Part shown: one piece after another, positions 8,758 to 15,391 of the stretch
Position numbering within the stretch: position 1 is the first letter of the stretch
Layout: every line of letters starts with the position of its first letter
Assembly (NCBI RefSeq): GCF_900116445.1
Contig: NZ_FPBH01000002.1
Location: 372,001 to 436,000, forward strand
Reading direction: 5' to 3'
Source of the DNA: Paraburkholderia aspalathi
GTDB lineage: Bacteria; Pseudomonadota; Gammaproteobacteria; Burkholderiales; Burkholderiaceae
Length of the DNA: 64,000 bases
Program-made: the position numbers and the translations under genes
The notes under the pieces: generated by a model
Told to the model about the DNA's origin: nothing
What the model saw: only the letters and a program-made list of their open reading frames with translations
The model's database searches: none

Positions 8758-9725
8758 ATGCCGCTCCCGGTAGGAGGCCGCGCACGCTCGCCGAACAACC
8801 GCCGCACCTGTTCGATCGTCGGCTCCGCGGTCGACAGGGCCATCAGCGGCACGCCGCTCGAACGCAACAATTCGGCTACTTCCGCGGTGCGGCCGCTGAA
8901 CAGGGTCGACAACGGCGCCCTCACCCGCTCCTGCTCGATCCGCAATTCAACCTGCAGACGGCCTTCGCTGACCACCAGCGCTCGGTGTTCCGGCATGCTC
9001 TGCCACAAGGGATCGAAGATCATCGCCGCGACAACGTCGTTGTGCGCCGACAGTTGCCGCAACAGTTTGCGCGTGCGCTCGCTCGCCCCCGCAAAATCGC
9101 TGATGATGCAAATGAGGTAGTCGTGACCGGCCAGCTTGAGCACGCCTTCGAGCGCAGCGTCCAGTTGTCCGTAATCGGTGCGTGCTTCACTCTCGGCATG
9201 CAGCGCGCGGTTCATCGTGGCGAGCGCGCCGAACAGCATCTTGATCCGGCTGCGGCTGCGCAGCGGCTTGACCCGCACGACCTGGCTGTCGTTGAATAGC
9301 ACGCCGCCGACACGGTCGCCGGCAGTGAAACCCATCCACACGGCAAGCGCCGCCACTTCGGCGGCCACCACCGACTTGAACGCGCGACGCGACCCAAAAA
9401 ACATGCTCATGCGTTGATCGACTACGACGAGCAGCGGCCGGTCCCGCTCTTCCGTATAAGCGCGAACCTGGGGCTTGCCGAGACGCAGCGAGACCTTCCA
9501 GTCGATATGACGGACATCGTCGCCCGGCAGGTAAGCGCGGATTTCTTCGAAATTGAGCCCACGTCCGCGCAATCGCGATGCGTGACTGCCCGACAGCACG
9601 CTCGATACCGGCGCCGGCGCAACAAAGCTCAGCCCGTGGGCATGAAACTCGAGCTTCGCCAGATGCGCCGCGTCGATGTAGACGCGGCCATCTGCTGAAG
9701 TCGCAGCGCTTGCAGATTCGGACAT
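8754..9725 (-). CDS. DUF58-domain protein of the MoxR/Bat operon
   Basis: From the ATG at 9725 the protein has 323 residues. The DUF58 signature is clear: RGRGLNFEEIRAYLPGDDVRHIDWK, here split as RGRGLNFEEIRAYLPGDD then VRHIDWKVSLRLGKP, followed by VRAYTEERDRPLLVVVDQRMSM. The domain is a divergent VWA fold; the expected metal-site D is kept in VVVDQRMSM. In-frame codons upstream of 9725 run into the moxR 3' end, but ATG at 9725 leaves a 55 bp gap and a normal N-terminus. DUF58 proteins accompany MoxR ATPases almost invariably. The function is unknown, and an adaptor or substrate-selecting role is the usual proposal. It is the second gene of the operon. Confidence 0.9.
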   Translation of the reverse strand: MSESASAATSADGRVYIDAAHLAKLEFHAHGLSFVAPAPVSSVLSGSHASRLRGRGLNFEEIRAYLPGDDVRHIDWKVSLRLGKPQVRAYTEERDRPLLVVVDQRMSMFFGSRRAFKSVVAAEVAALAVWMGFTAGDRVGGVLFNDSQVVRVKPLRSRSRIKMLFGALATMNRALHAESEARTDYGQLDAALEGVLKLAGHDYLICIISDFAGASERTRKLLRQLSAHNDVVAAMIFDPLWQSMPEHRALVVSEGRLQVELRIEQERVRAPLSTLFSGRTAEVAELLRSSGVPLMALSTAEPTIEQVRRLFGERARPPTGSGI

Positions 9726-9780
9726 CAAGACCACGGCGATCTCCCGCGTCGATGCGACGATACTTATGTTGCGCCAGGCG

Positions 9781-10740
9781 TCAGGCCGGCACCGCAACCT
9801 TTTCGATCAGCCGGTCGATAACGGCGTCGGCGCTGATGTTCTCGGCATTGGCGTCGTAAGAGAGGATCAACCGATGCCGCAGTACCGGATGAACGACTGC
9901 GCGCACGTCGTCGGGCGTGACGAATTTGCGGTTCTGCAACCAGGCCTGAACGCGGCTCGCCCGATCGAGGCCGATCGAACCGCGCGGACTCGCGCCGATT
10001 TCGATCCATTTGCCGAGGTCGGCGTCGAGCTCCCTACCATGCCGGGTCGCATTGACGAGCGACACAATGTAGTCGTCCATCGCCGGCGCCACTGCGATAT
10101 GGCTGATTTCTTCGCGCACCGCGAAAATGACATCCTGGGCGAGAACAGCGGGCGTGTCGTTCGCCTCGTTGTTTTCGCGCCGCAGCAATCGCAACATGTC
10201 GACTTCGCTTTGTGGCGACGGATAGCTAATTAGCACTTTAAGAAGAAACCGGTCCATTTGCGCTTCAGGCAATGGATAGGTGCCTTCCTGCTCAATCGGA
10301 TTCTGTGTTGCCATGACAAGAAACAGGTCCGGCATTCGATGCGTTTTACCTGCAACGGAAATCTGCCGCTCTTCCATGGCTTCCAATAATGCGGATTGAA
10401 CCTTGGCTGGCGCGCGGTTAATTTCATCCGCGAGAATCAGATTGCCGAAGATAGGCCCAGGCTGAAAGCTGAGCGTGCGTTCCGTGCCGCTTTGCAGCAG
10501 CGTTTCGGCGCCGGTGATGTCGGATGGCAACAGATCGGGGGTGAACTGAATGCGGCTCATAGTGGCAGCAAGACGCGTGGCAATGGCTTTGACGGTACGC
10601 GTTTTGGCGAGTCCGGGCAGACTTTCGAGCAGTACGTGGCCGTCTGCGAGTAACGCAATCAATACCTGCCGGACAACCGCTTGCTGGCCCACTATCGCTT
10701 CGTTGACACTCGATTCGAAACGCAAGATCGTTTCGCGCAT
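9781..10740 (-). CDS. moxR: MoxR-family AAA+ ATPase
   Basis: The protein has 319 residues from the ATG at 10740; a TTG 18 bp upstream is a weaker alternative. It has an N-terminal helix, the P-loop LPGLAKT preceded by HVLLES, Walker B LILADEINRAP, sensor 1 VMATQNP and an arginine-finger region EAQMDRFLLK. It ends with the AAA lid domain, which contains GASPRGSIGLDRASR. These are hallmarks of the MoxR branch. MoxR ATPases act with VWA proteins as chaperones that mature or activate membrane or metalloenzyme complexes (for example NirQ-NorD and RavA-ViaA). It is the first gene of the operon moxR-DUF58-DUF4381-batA-VWA/TPR-batD. A 293 bp intergenic region separates it from the divergent FGE gene. 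Confidence 0.93.
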   Translation of the reverse strand: MRETILRFESSVNEAIVGQQAVVRQVLIALLADGHVLLESLPGLAKTRTVKAIATRLAATMSRIQFTPDLLPSDITGAETLLQSGTERTLSFQPGPIFGNLILADEINRAPAKVQSALLEAMEERQISVAGKTHRMPDLFLVMATQNPIEQEGTYPLPEAQMDRFLLKVLISYPSPQSEVDMLRLLRRENNEANDTPAVLAQDVIFAVREEISHIAVAPAMDDYIVSLVNATRHGRELDADLGKWIEIGASPRGSIGLDRASRVQAWLQNRKFVTPDDVRAVVHPVLRHRLILSYDANAENISADAVIDRLIEKVAVPA

Positions 10741-11033
10741 AGCTCTCGATTTCCCCAATCATTGGTTGGTGGAACAACCTGGATGCCAACGCTTGCCGCC
10801 AGACACGTTAATGCACACGCGCAATTCCGTCAAAGTTTCGCACCTACCCAAAAAAATGCGTGAAATGTGTTTGAAAAATTGTTAGCCTGCGTCTTACGTT
10901 TTGTTAAGCTGTATCCTGCGTATTTGTTACCGGCGTAAATCGTTATTCTGTATCGCTAAGTTTCGCTTGAGTGCAAAAGAGAGCTGCCCATGTTTGCTAA
11001 AGGGCCAGCAGCTTCACCTGCGTGAGAGAAGAG
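10741..11033. promoter_or_regulatory. Divergent intergenic region between moxR operon and FGE operon
   Basis: This 293 bp stretch is visibly more AT-rich than its surroundings between about 10860 and 10975 and has no credible coding frame. It must hold both the minus-strand moxR promoter and the plus-strand FGE promoter. I can see several T-rich hexamers (for example TTGTTA near 10878 and TTGTTA near 10925) but cannot assign a -35/-10 pair with confidence. A purine-rich ribosome site (GAGAGAAGAG) lies just before the ATG at 11034. Confidence 0.5.
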
Positions 11034-12275
11034 ATGATGAGTTCAGGAAAACGTGGCACGGTAACGGCTGCCCGCTCTACAGGCACGCCTTCCGCAACTT
11101 CAGCACCCACCGCGCGCTATCGCAAGCTGCTCCTGTGGGGCGTGCTTCTCGTCATGCTTCCTGCATGTGTCGGCGCGGCGGTGAGTTGGGCTTTCGCCTC
11201 GCGCACTCAAGCTCATCCCCAAGTTGTCTACGGCGACGGAACGCACGGCCCGCTCGGCATGGCATGGGTTCCCGGCGGACAATTTCTGATGGGCAGCGAC
11301 TCGAAGCAAGCGCAGCCCAACGAGCGTCCCGCCCACAAGGTGCGCGTGCATGGTTTCTGGATGGACCGTCATCACGTGACCAATGCGGAATTCCGTAAAT
11401 TCGTAGAAGCCACCGGCTACGTCACCACCGCTGAGAAGAAACCCGACTGGGACACCCTGAAGGTGCAGTTGCCGCCTGACACGCTGCGTCCGCCTGACAG
11501 CGCGATGGTGGCCGGCGCGATGGTGTTCGTCGGCACCAATCACCCCGTGCCGCTGGAAGACTATTCGCAGTGGTGGCGCTACGTGCCCGGCGCGAACTGG
11601 CGCCACCCCACCGGGCCGGACAGCAACATCATCGGCAAAGACGATCACCCGGTTGTTCAGGTTTCCTACGAAGACGCACAGGCTTATGCGAAATGGGCCG
11701 GCAAACGACTGCCCACCGAAGCCGAATGGGAATTCGCCGCGCGTGGCGGTCTCGAGCAGGCCACTTACGCCTGGGGCAATCAATTCGCGCCGGATGGCAG
11801 GCAGATGGCCAACGTCTGGCAAGGCCAGGAGCCGCAGGCGTTCCCTGTGGTCAGCCCGAAGGCGGGTGGCGCACTCGGCACGAGTCCGGTCGGCACTTTT
11901 CCGGCGAATGGCTACGGACTTTCCGATATGACCGGCAACGCCTGGCAGTGGGTGGCCGACTGGTATCGCGCCGACCAATTCCGGCGTGAAGCGGTGAGCA
12001 CCAGCACGATCGACAACCCGATCGGTCCGCGCGATTCCTGGGATCCGGCCGATCAGGGCGTCCCCGTCGACGCACCGAAGCGGGTGACGCGCGGCGGCTC
12101 GTTCCTTTGCAACGAAGCCTACTGCCTAAGCTACCGCCCTAGCGCACGGCGCGGCACCGACCCCTACAACAGCATGTCGCATCTCGGCTTTCGTCTCGTG
12201 ATGGACGAAGACACCTGGAAGCAACCACTGGCACGTCAGGCGTCGGATCGCGCCGCAAACGCAGACGGAAGCTAG
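11034..12275 (+). CDS. Formylglycine-generating enzyme (SUMF1 family), N-terminally membrane-anchored
   Basis: The protein has 413 residues from the ATG at 11034; a GTG at 11022 and an ATG at 11037 are alternatives. After a basic N-terminus (ARYRK) comes one membrane helix (about residues 33-52, LLLWGVLLVMLPACVGAAV), then the FGE-sulfatase domain from about residue 70 (MAWVPGGQFLMGSD) to residue 393 (LGFRLVMDED). The copper-binding active-site cysteines of true FGEs are both present: C359 in GGSFLCNEA and C364 in YCLSYR, five residues apart as in human and mycobacterial FGE. The enzyme oxidises a sulfatase Cys to formylglycine with O2. The positive-inside rule places the catalytic domain in the periplasm. 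A HAD protein and a sulfatase follow on the same strand. Many SUMF1 paralogues lack these cysteines, so a genuine FGE is the favoured call. Confidence 0.92.
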   Translation: MMSSGKRGTVTAARSTGTPSATSAPTARYRKLLLWGVLLVMLPACVGAAVSWAFASRTQAHPQVVYGDGTHGPLGMAWVPGGQFLMGSDSKQAQPNERPAHKVRVHGFWMDRHHVTNAEFRKFVEATGYVTTAEKKPDWDTLKVQLPPDTLRPPDSAMVAGAMVFVGTNHPVPLEDYSQWWRYVPGANWRHPTGPDSNIIGKDDHPVVQVSYEDAQAYAKWAGKRLPTEAEWEFAARGGLEQATYAWGNQFAPDGRQMANVWQGQEPQAFPVVSPKAGGALGTSPVGTFPANGYGLSDMTGNAWQWVADWYRADQFRREAVSTSTIDNPIGPRDSWDPADQGVPVDAPKRVTRGGSFLCNEAYCLSYRPSARRGTDPYNSMSHLGFRLVMDEDTWKQPLARQASDRAANADGS

Positions 12276-12362
12276 GGCGCGCTGCCCTTTCGAGCTGTAC
12301 CCGTTTCTCTCGCGTGCTGTCGCTCGCGGGTCATGGAAGTGTGCGATCGGAATGGAGGTCGG

Positions 12363-13454
12363 ATGCAGTCGATCTATCAATCGAGGTGGTCGAGACGTAC
12401 TGCGAGTTCGATGCGCCCTGCGTTCAGGTCGGCGCTCGGCGTCGCCCTGGTCGCGCTCGGTGTCGCGCTATGCTCCGCCGGTTGCACGTCGGCTGGCGGC
12501 ACGAACGGAGCAACGCCGACGGCAGTCAGCTCTGCTGCCGCACTGCCCTCATGGCGTGACGGACCAGCAAAACAGACGATCCAGAAATTCGTCGCCGATG
12601 TCACCCGCGAAGGTTCACCGAATTACGTGCCGCCTGCCCAGCGCATCGCCGTATTCGATAACGACGGCACGCTATGGAGCGAGCAGCCGCTGTACTTCCA
12701 GTTCGCCTTCATGCTCGACCAGGTGAAAGCAGCCGCACCGAAGCATCCCGAGTGGAAGAACAATCCGGCCTTCAAGGCATTGGTCGCCAAAGACTATGCC
12801 GCGTTGGCGAGTCAGGAGAAACAGCTGCTGCAACTGATCGCCGTCGCCAATAGCGGCATGACCGTGGACGACTACGATAAGACCATCCGTAACTGGCTGG
12901 CCAGCGCCCGGCATCCGAAATTCAGTCGCCCTTACACCGAACTCGTCTATCAACCGCAACTGGAGTTGCTTTCCTATCTGCGCGCCAACGGCTTCAAGAC
13001 TTTCATCGTGTCGGGCGGCACCATCGAATTCATGCGGCCGTGGGCGGAAAAGGCGTACGGCATTCCGCCCGAGCAGGTGGTCGGCTCGAGCCAGGTGGTG
13101 CAATACCAGATGCGTAACGGCCAGCCTGTGCTGGTGCGCCAGCCGAAACTCGATTTCGTCGACGACGGTCCCGGCAAACCTGTCGGCATCTATCGAAACA
13201 TCGGCCGCAAGCCCATTCTCGCATTCGGCAATTCGGACGGCGATCTGCAGATGCTGCAGTACACAGCATCAGGCAGCGGCCCGCACCTCGCCTTGCTGGT
13301 GCATCACGACGACGCCGTACGCGAATTCGCGTACGACCGCACCTCGAAGATCGGCAAGCTCGACAAGGCCTGGGACGAAGCGATCGCCGACGGCTGGACC
13401 GTGGTCAGCATGAAGGACGACTGGCAAACCATCTATCCCGCACCAAAGCAGTAG
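12363..13454 (+). CDS. Exported HAD-superfamily phosphatase-like protein
   Basis: I choose the ATG at 12363 because GGAGGT lies just before it; the frame is open to an earlier ATG at 12333. The product has 363 residues. A hydrophobic N-terminal segment ends in ALCSAGC (C41), which could be a lipoprotein site although Ser at -3 is not ideal; otherwise it is a Sec signal. HAD motifs are complete: motif I VFDNDGTLW (D99 and D101), motif II FIVSGG, a conserved Lys region before motif III, and FGNSDGD as motif III/IV. It is thus a likely Mg-dependent phosphomonoesterase of the phosphoserine-phosphatase-like type acting outside the cytoplasm. It sits between the FGE and the sulfatase, and the trio is probably one transcription unit. 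The substrate is unknown. Confidence 0.85.
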   Translation: MQSIYQSRWSRRTASSMRPAFRSALGVALVALGVALCSAGCTSAGGTNGATPTAVSSAAALPSWRDGPAKQTIQKFVADVTREGSPNYVPPAQRIAVFDNDGTLWSEQPLYFQFAFMLDQVKAAAPKHPEWKNNPAFKALVAKDYAALASQEKQLLQLIAVANSGMTVDDYDKTIRNWLASARHPKFSRPYTELVYQPQLELLSYLRANGFKTFIVSGGTIEFMRPWAEKAYGIPPEQVVGSSQVVQYQMRNGQPVLVRQPKLDFVDDGPGKPVGIYRNIGRKPILAFGNSDGDLQMLQYTASGSGPHLALLVHHDDAVREFAYDRTSKIGKLDKAWDEAIADGWTVVSMKDDWQTIYPAPKQ

Positions 13455-13566
13455 ATGCACGCGTGAGAGCGCGAGCCGCGTGCAGGTTGCGGCCGCTACG
13501 AGGCAACCCGGCACGCAGGGAACGCGCGGCGGGTGAACCGCAAAGCAACTCCATTGGAGCAACACG

Positions 13567-15261
13567 ATGAGAATGTTCCAGCGAAAGGGACGCTACGCGG
13601 CCGGGGCGACAGTAATCGTCCTCGCCGCGCTCAGTGCATTGATTCTTCCATCCATCAACGCGCCTGCGCAGACTCAGGCGCCGGCCAAACCAGCTGCGGC
13701 ACCCGCGACCAGTGCACCACAACAACCCGCCGCCAAGACTTCGGCGAAGCCGAATATCCTTGTGATTTTCGGCGATGACATCGGGCAGACAAACATCAGC
13801 GCCTACTCGCGCGGCGTGGTGGGTTACAAGACGCCGAACATCGATCGGGTTGCCAACGAAGGGATGATCTTTACGGACTACTACGCCGAGAATAGCTGTA
13901 CGGCGGGGCGTTCGTCCTTCATCACCGGACAGACGCCGTTGCGTACCGGACTCTCCAAGGTCGGCGCACCAGGTGCACCGGTCGGCCTGCAGAAGACCGA
14001 CATGACGATCGCCCAGGCGCTCAAACCGCTCGGCTATGCGACCGGTCAGTTCGGCAAGAATCACCTTGGCGACAAGAACGAGTACCTGCCGACCAATCAC
14101 GGTTTCGACGAGTTCTACGGCAACCTGTATCACCTGAACGCCGAGGAAGAACCCGAGCGTGAGTACTGGCCAAAGGACAAGAACGACCCGTACGTGAAGA
14201 ACTTCTCGCCGCGCGGGGTGATTCATAGCACCTCGGACGGCAAGGTTCAGGACACGGGCCCGCTCACGGCCAAACGCATGGAAACCATCGACGACGAAAC
14301 CGGCGCTCACGCGGAAGAATTCATCCGCAAGCAGGTCAAGACCGGCACGCCCTTCTTCGTGTGGATGAACTTCACGCGCATGCACGTCTTCACGCACGTG
14401 CGGCCTGAATTCAGAGGCAAGAGCGGCATGCCCGGCAACGAATACGGCGACGGCATGTGGGAGCACGATCAGGATGTCGGAAAACTGCTCAAACTGCTGG
14501 ACGATCTGAATATCTCCAAGAACACCATCGTCATTTATACAACGGACAACGGACCGAATCAGTTCTCCTGGCCCGACGCGGCAACAACGCCGTTCCGTAG
14601 CGAAAAGGACTCCAACTGGGAAGGCGCGTTCCGTGTGCCGGCCATGGTGCGATGGCCGGGGCATATCAAACCGGGCACAACGTCCAACGAGATGTTCTCG
14701 GGGCTCGACTGGTTTCCGACACTGCTTGCGGCTGCTGGCGACGCTGGCGTCAAGGACCGTCTCCTGAAGGGGTGGGCGCCTAAAGCGGGCGGTGCGAGTT
14801 TCAAGAATCACCTCGACGGATATAACCAGCTACCGTTCCTGACAGGACAAACAACCAAGGACCCTCGCAGCGAGTTCTACTATTTCGACGACGATGGCGA
14901 TCTGGTGGCCATGCGCTGGGATCAGGACGGCAATGCCTGGAAGGCGGTGTTCTGCGAGCAGCGCGCGAAAGGCAACCTGAATATCTGGCAGGACCCGCTT
15001 GTCTGCCTGCGTCTGCCGAAGCTGTTCAACCTGCGCATGGATCCTTATGAACGGGCGGACATCACGTCGGATCAGTACAACGACTGGGTCACGAAGAATG
15101 TTTACCTGAACGGCATCGCCACACTGAAAGCGTCGACGTTCCTGCAGACCTTCGTCGACTACCCGCCGAGCCAGCGGCCCGCGAGCTTCAGCGTGGACGG
15201 TGTACGTCGGCAGGTCGACAAGAAGATCGACGAGTCCTTCAAGAAGCGCGGACTCGAGTAA
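13567..15261 (+). CDS. Exported type I sulfatase (arylsulfatase family) with CxAxR motif
   Basis: The 564-residue protein has a Sec signal (about residues 1-34) and an Ala/Pro-rich linker to residue 60. The alkaline-phosphatase-fold sulfatase domain follows. Metal ligands are FGDD (D70, D71) and the TTDNGPN segment. The modified residue is C111 in the motif C-T-A-G-R (111-115), so it is CxAxR rather than the commoner CxPxR. FGKNHLG supplies the conserved Lys/His. The neighbouring FGE is the obvious source of the formylglycine. GGAG lies 9 bp before the ATG. The final region (about 480-564) resembles the C-terminal subdomain of bacterial arylsulfatases. The substrate could be aryl or alkyl sulfate esters. 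The gene ends 11 bp before a strong terminator. Confidence 0.93.
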   Translation: MRMFQRKGRYAAGATVIVLAALSALILPSINAPAQTQAPAKPAAAPATSAPQQPAAKTSAKPNILVIFGDDIGQTNISAYSRGVVGYKTPNIDRVANEGMIFTDYYAENSCTAGRSSFITGQTPLRTGLSKVGAPGAPVGLQKTDMTIAQALKPLGYATGQFGKNHLGDKNEYLPTNHGFDEFYGNLYHLNAEEEPEREYWPKDKNDPYVKNFSPRGVIHSTSDGKVQDTGPLTAKRMETIDDETGAHAEEFIRKQVKTGTPFFVWMNFTRMHVFTHVRPEFRGKSGMPGNEYGDGMWEHDQDVGKLLKLLDDLNISKNTIVIYTTDNGPNQFSWPDAATTPFRSEKDSNWEGAFRVPAMVRWPGHIKPGTTSNEMFSGLDWFPTLLAAAGDAGVKDRLLKGWAPKAGGASFKNHLDGYNQLPFLTGQTTKDPRSEFYYFDDDGDLVAMRWDQDGNAWKAVFCEQRAKGNLNIWQDPLVCLRLPKLFNLRMDPYERADITSDQYNDWVTKNVYLNGIATLKASTFLQTFVDYPPSQRPASFSVDGVRRQVDKKIDESFKKRGLE

Positions 15262-15272
15262 GACGTAGTGCG

Positions 15273-15310
15273 GTTGCGCCTGCCGGCTTCGGCCGGTGGG
15301 CGCAACTTTT
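15273..15310 (+). terminator. Rho-independent terminator after the sulfatase gene
   Basis: A 15-bp stem (15273-15287 with 15292-15306, two G-T wobbles) closes a TTCG tetraloop at 15288-15291 and is followed by TTTT. It ends the FGE-HAD-sulfatase operon and separates it from the next gene. Confidence 0.9.
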
Positions 15311-15391
15311 CGGTTTCGCGCAAGACGCGTCGCGCCGATCCAGAGCATTTATATTCAGTTCAGTTCACACTATCCCAACGCACTTCATCCC

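Noticed and set aside
9781-10740. MoxR P-loop with Ser before LPGLAKT seemed like a missing first glycine
   Set aside because: MoxR proteins vary at that position (Gly, Asp or Ser), and the remaining P-loop and Walker B are intact.
13405-14811. Long minus-strand frame (468 residues) opposite the sulfatase
   Set aside because: It is an antisense shadow of the GC-rich sulfatase gene, with no family, no ribosome site and Arg/His-rich composition typical of the reverse strand.
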